A stretch of 64,000 nucleotides of DNA. Origin: Megaleporinus macrocephalus. Taxonomy: Eukaryota; Chordata; Actinopteri; Characiformes; Anostomidae. Of this stretch, positions 12,476 through 25,480 are shown one piece after another; positions within the stretch are counted from its first letter, which is position 1; the number at the start of each line of letters is the position of its first letter. The stretch spans positions 14,973,962-15,037,961 of the forward strand of contig CM038720.1 in assembly GCA_021613375.1 (NCBI GenBank), read 5' to 3'. The notes under the pieces were generated by a model that did no database searches, was not told the DNA's origin, and saw only the letters and a list, made by a program, of their open reading frames with translations. The position numbers and the translations under genes are program-made.

Positions 12476-14230
12476 CTGAAGGGAGAGGGAGAACACGACA
12501 TTCATATGCATAACTGGTAACATTTATCACTGGATGACAGCTGATTTAGTAGCAGTTTCTTGCCTTTCCTTTCCTATCACTTATGATTATATATATGCAG
12601 CCTAACCCTCTCAAGGTTAACAAGTATAGGACAACAAATTGGTCAAGGGCTGGAAAGATTACAGCAGTGAAAACTTGCTGGAAAAATGTGGATCTGCTTG
12701 AATAGAGTTTAATGCAATGTAAGGTATTTTGTATGTAAGTCTAGTGGAGTATTCCTATGAAGTGGGCTAAGAAAATAAAAGATTTTCCGATTTTATTTAA
12801 ACGCTTTTAATAAACCAGGGGAGAACCAAAGAACAGTTCTTAAAATATAGCAGCAATGTTGCTCCAGTTTCACAGAAGTAAGAGACGGAATCTCAGGGGA
12901 CCTTAGAGTACATATATCTAACGTGAGCCATTTGAAAAAGTAAAAAGTAGGGGGACATGTGATACACTAGCCGCAGCCTAATTTAGAATGAGAGAAGTAG
13001 CCCATCACCACATAATCTAATGTCCTGCGGGAGAAGGGTACCGTAGCAAGTGTAAGAGGAAAACTGTCTTGGTGAGGAATTAGAAGAACTGACTGTATTC
13101 ATACAAGGTGGCTGCCAGGAAGCATTTGCTATTTAAGGAGCCATGCATCATCGCGCCTTGTGGCGCAGTTATTTAAAATTACACCGCTATTAGTTCTGTC
13201 TAATGTAAATGAAACAAACAGCCTTTAATGCAAAGCCCTAATGAGCTTCTTCTTGCTTGCTTCTCCAGCATGATGGGGAGCGAGCTTTTTCACCACTGGG
13301 GGGAAACTGGGCTTATTGTCCCTGCTGACAACGTAATTTACCTTCCTGTTAGACTGCAGTAGGATGACGGGGGGTTTAGAGGATGTCTGATGGATGATAG
13401 CATGGATGGGATTGGTATACTGGGGCTCAGTGGGGGCTCCTGCAACCTCCCCAACCCCCCAACTGGTAGCATCTTCCTTGACAGTCATTGCTCTAGCCCA
13501 TTCATCAAATCCTGATGCCAATACACTTACACAGGAAAGTGGAGGGGGTAAGCAGAATGGACAGAGGGCTCTGGGACGTTGTCAGAGTGTTTAAGCAGCT
13601 GACTGGATGTTAATTAAAGCCGATGGGTGGTGTGTGTGACGTGGACGCTTCCAGAACTGTGCACAGGATATGCATGACTGCGCGTGGATTGACGGCTTCG
13701 TCAATCAGGCTTTCTCTAGCGCCTACAACTCCCATGTTGTAATAAAATCAGATATGATTAAATACTAAGATTTTGCACATGTTGTACATATGGGTTTTCA
13801 TGTAGCTGAAGTGATGCAGTTGTATGTGATCTTGGCATAGGCTAATTGAAAAAGGCAGTGTTTGTTTATGCCTTCCCATGTCTCCTGCTGAACTTGGGCT
13901 GTCAGTTTAGGTATTCTGCATAGTTTATAACCAGTGCAGCATGTGCTTCACTATTTGCATTCACCTCAGTTCATGAAGAACTTGTAACTGAAAGCTTATC
14001 TCACTCTCATGTGTCTCCACACCGTAAACATGCTAAAATATGCTAAATCAATCTTGGTATTAGAAACGTAATCCTTGTAGATTAATACTGAAACCAATCT
14101 AATATTCCTCGAATGAATTGTACACAGCAGTAAACAGCAAAGAGTCTTACATATTGACAGATTTCAACTCAATAACATTACTTTAATTAAATGGTGGCTA
14201 TGTGCTCTTATGTTGAACAAGCCATTTTAC
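12476..14230 (-). other. ttc28: Short ttc28 intron between exons C and D
   Basis: A phase-2 GT-AG intron of 1755 nt. No repeat or RNA gene was recognised. Short open frames near 13225-13594 on both strands have no recognisable similarity and probably reflect a locally GC-richer patch. Confidence 0.85.
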
Positions 14231-15572
14231 CTGTGTCCATTTCCTAGTCCCCTGTAAGCTTTCTCCTGATCCTGCATGTGGTTAAGGCTTTGTGCCACCG
14301 ATAGATACTGGTCATAGTACTTAATGGCCTCTTCGTAGTCACCGAGCGAGTCATAGCAGTCTCCCAGGTTGCCGTACGCACGGCCACGATCCAGCACCGC
14401 CTCATTGCCGCTGAGCTGCTGCAGCATAGCCAGCTGCTGCTCAAAGTAGCCAATTGCATCCTCCATCACGCCCATGTTCATCTTGGTGATGCCCATGTTC
14501 CCGTAGACCTGGGCTTCCACACTAGGGTCTTTTAGCCGCTGGCCCAGCTCCAGCTGCTCCTCATAGCACTTAAAGGCCATGCTGTACTTGCCTAGTGACA
14601 TGTAGACAGCCGCAAGATGCCCGTGGGCCTGGCACTCGCCTTGGATGTCACCCAGCTCCTGGTAAACTTCTAGCTCTTGTGTGTGGTATCCAAGGGCCTT
14701 GTCGTATTTCTGCAGCATCCGGTATGCAGCACCTAAAGCGGCATAAGCATTGGCTTCCATCTTGCGTTCTTTGACTTGATGCGCCAGTGCCAGTTGTTGC
14801 TCATAAAACTTGACAGCACCAGGCACGTCCTTCTTGCAGAGAAATATGTCACCTAAGTTTCCCAAAGCACGGAACCTGGCCTGTGAGTTGTTTAGCGATT
14901 GGGCCAAAGACAAAAGGTACTTTTGGCACTCTTCAGCTTTGTTGTAGTCACCCAGGGCTTTGAAGGCCAGGCCCAGGTTGCAATAGGCTTTGGCTTGACT
15001 CAACTTATCGTGTAGGTCCTTCGCCAGAGCCAGGTCCTGCTCATAGTACTTGACTGCTTCCTGGAAACTGCCCAAGCAATAATGTGCATAGCCCAGGTTG
15101 TGGCAGATCTTGCCCTCACTCTCCATGTCCTGCAAGTCAGGCGAGAGCCGCAGGTACTGCTCGTAATAGGGCACCGCTTGAGGAAACTCTCCCCGTGAGC
15201 AGTGGAAATTCCCCAGGTTCCCCAGGGCTCGGGCCTCGCTCTGGATATCACGGAGCTCACGGGCAATGTTCAAGTGGTTCTGATAGTGCTGCAGGGCTCG
15301 GTCATGCGCTCCCAGGGCCTGGTAGGCCACAGCCAGATTGCCGTGGGTGGAGGCCTGTGAGGCACGATCATTGACCTCCATGGATATCTGCAGCTCCTGC
15401 CGGTGGTACCGCACAGCCTGGTCAAAGGCTCCGAGAGCATTGTAAGCATTGCCCATGTTGCCGTAGGCCCTGCCCTGAGCAGCGTAGTCATTCAGCTCCT
15501 GGGCAATAGAGAGGTGAGCTTTGTGCAGCTTCAAAGCTGTTTCGTAATCTCCTTTCATCTGGTGGATGATTC
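14231..15572 (-). CDS. ttc28: ttc28 large internal exon C (about 11 TPR units)
   Basis: This 1342-nt exon is by far the largest in the window. Its acceptor is CCCTTTCTTAACAG, and its first two bases, GA, complete the glycine begun in exon B. It encodes 446 residues and leaves AG for an arginine finished by exon D, at the donor CACAG|GTAAAA. It holds about eleven consecutive TPR units at a 40-residue step, such as AYGNMGNAYNALGAFDQAV, CHNLGYAHYCLGSFQEAV, AYCNLGLAFKALGDYNKAE and AYGNLGDCYDSLGDYEEAI. The unit near SVEAQVYGNMGITKMNM is slightly longer, because of the insert around LSGNEAVLDRG. There is no frameshift or stop. The open frame continues upstream to a methionine at 15669, but that part is intron: the splice acceptor and the matching phase with exon B both argue against a start there. 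The role inferred from the family is a long superhelical protein-binding surface. Confidence 0.97.
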
Positions 15573-17889
15573 CTGTTAAGAAAGGGAGAAACATTCCGAT
15601 CAATGGTCTAAAAGAACACAAGCAACGTCTTGAAATACTTTTCTTCCTGAACACATGCTCTGAATTCATTTCAAAGCTGTCAGAATTAGCACTGTATTTG
15701 ATTACAACATGAAAACAATGACAACAAAACCTCTGATGGAGAAAATGGATTATCTGTAAAGAGGCTCAAGATTAGTTGCACATTTTTTAAAACAGCCCCT
15801 ATGCTGGAAATTAGCATGTACAAACATGACACAATCTCCAAAGGGAAGAGATACAAGTGAGGCTTAACATGCAGCAGCGTTCAAAAGCCTGAAAACAAGA
15901 TTCAAGCAAAGAGTGTTTAATAATTGAAGAGCAAGTTTGTAAAATATCTTGGAATAATGACAAAAAAACCCCACTCCAGCTCTGCTTTCCCAGTCTCAGT
16001 GCTTTTCATGCCTAAGCTCTTCTTACCCAGAGGACGAAAGAACTTCAAATGAAAAAGTCCAAAACATCCAGCTCTTGTCTGTCCTGGGAGAACTCTTGGC
16101 AACTTTTGGGGTTCCCTACTGTTGTCTCTGCACTTTCCATAAAATAATCATAGAACTGAAGTCCCGCCCCTCTGCTCCCAGCACATGGTGGGATCTGGTA
16201 GATAGAGTAGTGAAGGGGTGGTGGTGTTCAAGGGGGAGGCTAATGAATACTTATGATGGAAAATAAGTTGAGGGAAAGAGTAGTGGGATACATTAATCTT
16301 GGGCCCATGTGATTTCGCTTCCACATCGCAGCGTGTGCTAATCGGTTCCTTTCCTCCACAAACCAGAGCGCTGTCTGCTAAGTGCCGTGGATCAGGGAAA
16401 GTGCTGGGATGAGCGGAAAACACGACGTGTGATTGGGACCAGTAGTGGGCAACTGGTGGCGACGCTCACATAATTGGTAAAGAAGCCGGGCTGACCAAAA
16501 ATGGTCTCAGTAACCGGAGGTGCCGAGGAAAAACACTGGTGGGAATATGTGCGCATTTCAGATGAAAGGGTTCGTATGGGGGCAATGGAGCCATTTTTGA
16601 CAGAGTGGTTTGGCATTGTGGGGGGACACCAATGGACTGGTGAGCCATGGAACCAGAAGTGTGTGTCCTAACGTGTGTGTGTGTATATGTGCATGCGTGT
16701 AAGTGCGTAGAAACAGGAGGTGAAAGAGACCATCAGTCTGGGACAAGGGATGCCCATCTGCTCACTGTCAATCAGAGCGTGCCAAGGCAAGATTAGCAGC
16801 ATGTGGAAAATCCAATTAGGGCCAGTGCCAACCTAGAACCCAGACACCAAGGGGCCATTAGAGCTCCCCTCCTTTCTCAAATGTTTTCTTTTAAATGGCC
16901 CCAATCTTCTGTGGCTAATTATCAATACTTAACCCTGTGATTCCTCATTTATCAGCAAACAGCATAGGAAAGATAAATCTTGTGTTAGAAGCTTGTTCGA
17001 GGAGGATTCCCATGGCACTCTGCTCAGTGGAACATACCAGACGCTCATAATTGTGTATCTGTGATAAAAGCTCGAAAGAGTGAAGCCCACGCTCCCCCGA
17101 GGATCCATTTCTACCCGACTGGCTCTGGCGGGACATTTATAAATGCTATGTTCACAGCATCTTGTAAGGCATCGTGAACACTGCCAAATCACAAATTGGT
17201 TTAACTGTAACTGTCATAGCCAAAACAACCGCTGTTTTGTAAGTGACTGCAAATCATGTTGTATTCAGTAAGATATATTCAATCAGAACTTGTACTTCAG
17301 TAACATCTGGAGGATTTCTAGGTATGGTTGCCTGACAACCCTTTTTTTCAATACTGGTTTTCCTTACTCTTTCTCAGTTCTTCCCACTTTAATATTTTAT
17401 TGAAGTAGTTATATTCTGTTGCTGTAGGCACATTCATTAGTTTACAATAAAAGAAACAGGTGCACAACAAAACCGAATTCAAGTGCTGAGAGTTCTTTCT
17501 GTTTTCTGTTTTGACCCGCAACTGCTTTCAATTACTCATGTTTTTATTACAGGGTCTTTTTTAAAAACAGTAATATTTTTGTTGTTTTTGTCCCTGTAGT
17601 TTTGTGTGCTTTTTAAGTATTGATTCAACTATAGAATGGCTTGGTATTTAGTTGAGACATTCTGATAACAGAGAAACTGGTTTCCTTGTAGCACTAGAGT
17701 GAAGCTCATGACTAGGGAAGAACAGTTATTTCAAAGTCTTTGAAGCCCCCAGATTTGACATACACCAGCTCACGCTCCAGACTAGCAGGAAGCAACACAA
17801 CACACTATACATACAGAAATGTATCTTTCCAATGGGATGTGGGCACTTTTCAACATACCCTTTTCAAGAAACTGTCTGCTGGCTAAAAA

Positions 17890-17942
17890 TGGCTTCCTAT
17901 TTGCCAGCTTCCTAATAAAACATTCCGTTCCAGCCTAAATGC
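17890..17942. repeat. Short dispersed motif, copy a
   Basis: The block runs from TGGCTTCCTATTTGCCAGC to CATTCCGTTCCAGCCTAAATG. It resembles 18059-18111 and, more loosely, 27770-27806, 41275-41320 and the reverse strand of 62255-62310. The shared core is close to TTCCRTTCCACCTTAAATG. Confidence 0.55.
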
Positions 17943-18058
17943 TAAAGATTGTATGGATGGACCGTGCAGAAACATACTTTCCAGGCGGTGAAGGGGATCC
18001 TATATTTTCAAGGAACTGGCAAGTGGCATGATTAATATTCATCAACATATATGAAATT

Positions 18059-18111
18059 GGCTTCTAATTCGTCAGCTTTTTACTTAAACGTTTCATTTCA
18101 CTCTAAATGCA
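18059..18111. repeat. Short dispersed motif, copy b
   Basis: A second version about 169 bp beyond copy a, reading GGCTTCTAATTCGTCAGC and then CATTTCACTCTAAATGC. It is diverged but in the same order and spacing. Confidence 0.55.
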
Positions 18112-21100
18112 ACAGCTAGCTCAGGTGCCAGAGATTGTGGCACCACCTAGGATGCAACCATTTATTAGAAACTTATGTATACAATATTGTAATTTCATGT
18201 AGCCAAATAAGGTGTGGAGAAAGGAGCAGTTCCACCTTAACTATTGTCTCTAGTTAACAGCAAACTGTAAGAAGCAGCCATGCTTATTCACTTTGAGCCA
18301 TTTAAAGTCAGATCATCTTAAAGTTAAGGTTGGATAATGAGTAAAAACTTAATTTCCTTTCTTTTGTATTACTGCCAAGATTCATTTTATTTGTTGCTTT
18401 TGTGTGATCATCACAGTACTGGTAAATCAGAGCAGAGCTCATCAAATTATTCATAAGCTCATCAAAGAAGGAAAAACTGCTTGTTTTATTCTAGAGCCAG
18501 ATCCTAGAGTGGCAGATGTGGGCATTTTTCACATACCTTCTATGCAGACATCAGAGGACCATTTAAAATGCTGAATAAATGCATTCTATGGCACTTATTA
18601 TCTCTTCTGGTGCATTCAAACACCAACATTTTAGGAATGCAAGGGTATGCTATAATGAATGGCTTTCATATATTTGCATCACTGGATCGTATCATTGCAG
18701 TACCACACCATAGCGCCTTCAGTAGGAGAGGCATGGCTGGAAAGAGTCTCTTCAATAGGTCAGGTAAGAGGATTACTGGGCCACCTGTGGACGCTGCAGG
18801 AATGCTCCCTGTCCCCATCTCCAGGGTTAAATCCCCTGAGGGTGGCATCTGGAGACTGGGTGACAGCAGACAAGGATAGCAGGCTGAGGAGTTCATCAGA
18901 GGTTAGCGGGAAGGTCAAATTTATCTGAACAAGGTAGTGAATTTGGTGAACAGAATATGAATACAAAGCAGTTTCTTTTTTGGCTGAAGCAGCAGCGCCA
19001 AGACTTAAAGAACCTCTGAATCTTTCTGCTCAAGTGGATATTGGCCTCTCAGCTTTGACACTCGGCTATGTGGACCAGGCATAGGGCAGTCCTTCAAACA
19101 AACATTAAAAATACCACGCTCCACAAGGACCTCGCCTGACATCACGCGAAATATAGTAATTTAAGCTTCAAATGCCCTGCTCCCCCAGATGACTGTAACT
19201 TCTTTCATTTCCCAAGCAAATGTCCTACTTGAACTCATTACATAGCTGTCGTATTTGAAGTATTATCCCTCCATAAAAACTGCCATGTTCTGAATTAATT
19301 AGCTGAAGACTTGACTCCTCATCAAAGCTTTAGGGCTCCCCTGACATGGATTTGACAACTTTATGAAAATAGATCAAACCAATACTCATTAGACTTGCAA
19401 CACATATTAAATTCTTAGCACTGCACCTTTAATAATGGAAGGCATTTTCATTATTAACTTGTATGAAGTGCCTGTGTCTTTCTTGTAATTTCACAAAAAA
19501 CACGAGGAACTGAAAAAAAATTGTTTGTTCTTATTCTTTGAAATGTGGCCAAAGCCAAATCTTCATGGCTGCACTCCTCTCTCTTGTGTATGAAGCCTAA
19601 TGTTGTTTTTAAACTATTGGCCAAGAAGCACTGTTCACTGTCCCAACACACTCCGTGAAGAAAGCCTAGTGCTTTGCCTCAGTTACGCAACGAAAGGGAG
19701 ATTGTGGCATGGGCATAGTTTAAAATAAGCTAGGGAATTTGGTTTCTACTGATTAGATTTAATGAAAGAGGATCTCCAAAGAGGGGTGCATGACTAGAAT
19801 TGGCAGATATTCACAAATACCATGCAACTGGAACACATCTGGCCTTCTCAACAACCTGTTAAAGACAGTTTACTTTTTGTGGTAACATGCGGTTTTGGTG
19901 ATCAACCTTCAGATTTTACTTGATTGCCTGAAAAGCCAGGTAAACACACCCACAATGCATGTCGGATTATGAGGGATCGCTCAAATCACACTGGTGGTCT
20001 TGCACAGTATAGCACAGTTTTGCATAGATACAGGGTCAGGGTCTTCATTTCGTATAGAAAGTGTAATTTTTTTCACACATTTTCACATCATGATCAGTGC
20101 ATGTGTACCTCTGGACATTCCTTTTATATCAAACCACCAACAGATCACCTTGATGTTTCAGGAAGTTAGGTATAAAAGAGGAGAGAGGACATCTGTCAGA
20201 GACTCTAGCTGTTTCCCTCTGTTATGACTCCTGCCTTTTCCAGCACTTCCTGCTTTGGCTCCTTCTACTGAAAAGCCTGACAAGTCAGACATTAAACAAG
20301 GCGCTATATTCCATCATGTGATTTATAGCACTCCGCAAAGCTTGGGGGGAGAAATGAAGACAAACAAATGGCAGACTTGTTTACATTGAAATCCTCGAAA
20401 AGTCTGGGCTTTGTTTGGCTTCAAGAGAATAGGAAGGTAAATTGCATTTTGATTGACAGCTGTGTCTCCGAGCTAGATAGATCAAACCTAGCTAACAGTT
20501 TATAGGGCTCGGCATTGGCCCTCACATCTTTGGCACAATAGAACCTGTACACTGTTCAATCTGGGCCAAAAAATAAATCAAATACCATCAGTTGTATTGT
20601 CAATTGGACTGCTCCACATACAAAGAAAGGCATGCTAGCACTGACAAAATTCAGCGCCTACCAAATCCCAGCAAACCTCAGTTTAAAAAAATATATTATT
20701 ACTTTTCTTTATAAATGGTGACCCATTTCAGAAGGAGCCAATATTCACTGTGTTTTTCTGGTGGCTTTGGCCTGGTGCTGCAGTTACACTGCTGCAGCAA
20801 GCTGGAGACTGCACTGAATCCAAAATCCACAGAAGCAGCGCCTCAAACACTGTCACCATATCCAAGTGGAATTCTGTGGATAGCTTGTCAAAGCATCCGA
20901 AAAGTGGTTACAGGACAAAATTCAGCTAATGAGAGAAATATAGTATCAAAGCAGGAACAACCATGTCCTTCTGTGGCCTGTTTGAGTGGGCGGGATGCTA
21001 CAGCACTCGCTGGAGTACACCGTGTATTGGATGCCAGGTAAACACAAAGTGTTTGTGTGTTCTGTTGCGGAAGAAGCAGACGAAAACAGACTGGAAAGTT

Positions 21101-23189
21101 TAAGGCACTGAAACGACGGTGTACGGTGACTAAAGCCTCTCAGTCCGGACAGCAAGGCCTCCCGTTACTGTCCACTCAGCAATAATGTGAAGAGATCCAA
21201 TTCGTCACACTCAGAGCTCGAATATCGCTCAGCCCACTGAACCCAAAACGCTACTGAATAAAACATGAGAGATTATGGAACTGAGAGACAGACAGTTCTC
21301 TTATGTTTCCTACCTGAGACTTGTGAGGATAAAAAACGAGTTTCTCACCAGCCCTGAAATGAGCTTGTAGACTTGCTGACACCATTATTTAACATAATCA
21401 ATCATTTTTTGGGGAAAATTATGAACAAATATGCCTGTTATCAATTATTTATTGACATTTTAAAAGTGAATTCTAACCTAGAGTGAGTTAACAACTTAAC
21501 CTGAAGTTAATCACCAGCAAGTCAACTCACAATATAACATAAGCATAACTCAAAATATGTCAATGTCGTAACTATATGACCACATAGCAAAATAAAAAGA
21601 ACAATATGACTAAACGTTTCTATGCAAAGCATTTAACAGGGAGCATTTCCGTCATACCAAACAAATGCTACTCCATAAGGAGTGTGGTTCATACTGCATA
21701 TGAGCTGACATAATGAGCTAATGTTTTCCTTACAAAAAACACCAAAGCTGATTATGTTGCTCAACTAACGTTAGCAACTGGAATGTTGTATATGTTTCTA
21801 TTTATTAGAAGTACTTAGCAGACTGTAAAAAAAAGAAAACACACACACAATCGGCGGCTCGTCTTGCCTAAATATCGCATCTACTGGCTAGCTAACTACA
21901 TACAACTTTTCCATTTGTTTAAAATACAGCTCCTTTTTGTAAACTTTGATTTCCTGTAAACCTCTCCACACATGAAATAGCATTTAGAATTTAGAATAGG
22001 ATTTAGCTTATTACAGGCAGGTTTAAACAAAGCGACGCACATTTTTGCAAGGTGTTAATTTAGCTCTTGAACGGCAACTCAGTTTGCCAGAACATTCACT
22101 TTTATAACCAATAAACTGATTATTCAGCTATTAATTCACATAAAGCTTGCAAGTTTCAATATACAAACCAAGGGTGGCATGACAAATAAATATAGTTTGG
22201 GCATTACCTTTTTTTTTTTACTGTGCAATAAAAACACTAAAATTATATATGTTAGCAATAACAACACCTATAGGGTTAAGTCTCTATTCAAGCCACTCTT
22301 GCTGCTCCATCAATAAATATTTCAAAATCCCCCCTTTGACGTTGCAATCAATTCGTTCATTACTGTTGCCAAGCAGCTGAGTTGTAGGCCCAGTGTGTGA
22401 TCATTAATTTTATAAGTGCTGCCATTTTTTCCCAGCCTCTTGCTATTGACGTTTCTGATCAATAGAGTTTCAAGCACTCAAGCTGGACAGAGACAGGCTG
22501 ATTGGTGAGAGAGTGTGGAGACCATTGAGCTAGCCATCATGTCTCTAACTCTATACTTGAATCAACTGTAAAATACAGGGACTAATCTCTGTAGCCATTT
22601 CAATGTCATTAGGACTATTTAAAGTGTTTGGTAGGGTTTCGTGAACAAACAACATGAAAAACTGCAGGCAACATGCAGAGATGATGATTGCAGAATGTAC
22701 AGTACCCTTCAGAATAGGGGGAAGTGGGGAAAAAGCTATTTAGCAGCTTGATTATGGCGAGTATGATTATGTATGTATATATGGATGATTTCTATTCCGA
22801 TTGAGCTATTAGTTGGATTATGGATTATTACGGCTGCATATAAATGCGGCTTCTGAGATGTAATCAAAGTAGGGTTGGGGGGCGTAATGTTAATAAGGTA
22901 TACTATGCTAGTTGAAAATGATAAAATTACCAGTATTTAAAAATGATTATGATAGGCAACGTCTGTCTAGTAAAAAAAAATAATTCCGCCCTTACACATT
23001 GTAGTGCCGGGTCTGCAGCCTTCAAGAACTGCCTGCGAAAATGCCCGAGGCCTGAGATGAAAACACGTTCAAGATATATTTCTATTTAAAAATTAAACAC
23101 TCCCTAATTGCTCCACAGCTGTCGACCTATGGTAGAGCCAGATACAACCCCCCTTCCCACAGCGCATGTTGGGTTTGCTGTGCAGAATG

Positions 23190-23645
23190 TAAGTAAAAAC
23201 AGAATGCAATGATTTGAAAACCATTTAAACACTATTTAATAGAAAACAGTACAAAAACAACATTCAAAATGAGAAAACTGAGAAATTCTATTGTTCTTTG
23301 GCCATTCATGAAAATTCTGGATGCTATATCCTCAGGGCTAAAGAGGAAAGGGCCCATCCGGCTTGTTATCAGTGCTCAGTTCAAAACCATCCATAAATGG
23401 TATGTGGATGCATTAGTACACATGGAATGGGTGACTTTGCACATCTTTAAAAAACTTTAGCTATTGGTCGCCTGAGTTGCCAAACGCTTACAGAGTGTTG
23501 TAAAAAAGAAGAGGTGATGCAACACAGTAGTAAACATGACCCTGTGCCAACTTTTTTTAAATGTGTTGCTGGCATTTAAAATCTTTTTTAAAAACAACAC
23601 AATGCATCAGTTTTAACATTTGACATGTTGTCTTCATGCTAGCTG
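23190..23645 (+). pseudogene. Tc1/mariner transposase relic, internally deleted
   Basis: A decayed transposase remnant. One frame reads MVCGCISTHGMGDFAHL, close to the conserved MVWGCIS block near the second catalytic region of fish Tc1/mariner transposases. About 100 bp further on, a frame reading KRLQSVVKKK followed by a frameshift resembles the enzyme's C-terminus. The region between, which should carry the remaining catalytic residues, is missing. Short inverted repeats survive outside it (23257-23282 and the reverse strand of 23606-23631). The 63-residue open frame here is an out-of-register reading of this relic. It is not a functional gene. Confidence 0.75.
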
Positions 23646-24208
23646 TAATCATATACAAGATTTAAGTAGTTTGCACATTATTGCACTCTGTTTAAAGTAT
23701 ATTTTAAACAGCATCACTACTTTTTTGAAAACAGTGTGGTAGTAAGCACAGCTGCACCATGCCGATTCTAGTTTCTATTTTTCATCAGCTTTTGACTAAC
23801 ATCTAAACACTATGGAATACCAGAGACCCTACCCCCTAGATAAGAACCCCCTGTACAGAGGTAGTTTTCACGGCTGGGGATCTACCCATCTACAGAATTT
23901 AGAGGTCTAACTCCAACATACCATAGCTGATTCAGGCAACAAAGGCTTTCAGGGGCATCTAAGTACTACAGCCAGCTGTGTTCTGAGCTCTCCAGGGTAG
24001 CCAATATGCTACAGCTCTAAACACCAGAGTATGGATTTCATTTGATTTTCTCTCACTCATCACTCACTCAAATTTGCCCTCTCAGACATGAGTAATTGCC
24101 ATCTCCGCTTTTGTCATCTAGCCAGAATTAAACCTGTACTGTGGTTGAGTGAAGATTTATTTATCTAGCAAAAAAACAGACATTTTCACAAATGTAAAGA
24201 TGATTTCA

Positions 24209-24262
24209 TAATATATATATATATATATACACACACAGACACACACACACACACACACACAC
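24209..24262. repeat. (TA)n(CA)n compound microsatellite
   Basis: A TA run of about 20 bp passes into a CA run with one GA interruption. Confidence 0.92.
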
Positions 24263-25249
24263 CTTTACAGGAGAGGACAAAAACAGTCGTAACTTTCAAT
24301 ACAAATCAATGGAACCAGATTTTTCCCCAAGTGATTTTGAAGCATTTCTATCAGTTCATTCATCACAAATTTTCACACAATAGAAATAGAAATAGTACCT
24401 GCTGATGATGTTGGTGTTTTATATATAGTGTGTGGCACTGATAACAGGCTACTTTCTAAGCTAACATTAGATGAGTTAGTAAGCTAGAAATCAAAATACC
24501 ACAGACCAGTGTTAAATAGTGTGTTAGCAAAACGATGTAACATTTACCAATCAAAAGGAATTTCTCTTACGTTTACTGAGTAATGACTTGACAGCTGCGT
24601 GCTGTATTCACTTATTTTTATACTTCAATGTTAACATCCGACGAAGGTTTTAAGTTATAAAAAATGTTTAAAAGTGAGTCATTCAGAGTATCAGAATTTT
24701 AGTCATGGTGACTATAATATAGTTAATTTCATTGTTATATAAATGACCAGTTAACTTGTGTCTTTGAGATTTTATACATCTTGCTGATTATGGTGAAATA
24801 GTGGCTTAAAAAGTTTATATCTTTTTAACAGATTAAAACACACTGAAGTATAAAATGTATTTGCAAACAGATCCTAAAGCAATGTCACAAGCATCAGACA
24901 CTGTAGTTGTCTCTGGTTCCTATTACCGCCATAGTAAACGATTTCACACAAAGCTATTCCGAATGATTTTCTCTACCTTTAATTTAGCAGAAATCGCACA
25001 ATTTGTGAAATACACCAACTCACTGCATTTCTATATGCAGTGACAGGCAAAAACCCATGTTCAATAACAAGAGGAAGACTGTTTGAAATATAAAACACTC
25101 TATAATGACACGAAAGGTTACTGAGCAACATAAATGAGGCAACGTCAAAAAACACTCAACTCTGCCATTAGGGCTACTTAGGAAGTATCAGATTAATGGA
25201 GCTGTGATAAACATAAATGGAAGAGGATCCAAGGGTATTTTGTCCACAT

Positions 25250-25480
25250 GTCAAGGATCATGCAACAGCTGCAGGAATCAGTTCACCCAGTTTCTCAGTT
25301 AAAACTACAAACTCACGCCACCTTTATGCCAACAAACTGCAGTACTTGTGAGCACAAGGCCTTTGCTTCACATCACAAGAACTTTGTTAAAGGAGACAAA
25401 AAGATAAAGTTTAAAAATAAAAAGATCCTAAAACTGACTGTAAAGTATGGTGGCAGAATGTGATGCTATGGGATAATGTT
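25250..25480 (+). pseudogene. Possible Tc1-like transposase fragment
   Basis: The end of a 71-residue open frame reads LTVKYGGRM, followed after a stop and frameshift by bases encoding MLWD. This resembles the VKHGGGS-MLWG block of Tc1-like transposases. The upstream part (QQLQESVHPVSQ onward) is not clearly recognised. Both catalytic flanks are absent or decayed. Confidence 0.45.

Noticed and set aside
13225..13594. Overlapping frames in the short C-D intron
   Set aside because: Exons C and D join exactly in phase (split AGG arginine), leaving no need for an extra exon. No domain was seen.
15084..15374. Plus-strand open frames opposite the ttc28 exons (also 11986-12189, 30650-31016)
   Set aside because: They are antisense shadows produced by the GC-rich codon usage of the real exons.
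15573..15669. Methionine start for a 480-residue protein upstream of exon C
   Set aside because: A clear CTTAACAG acceptor and the exact phase match with exon B show the upstream part is intron.
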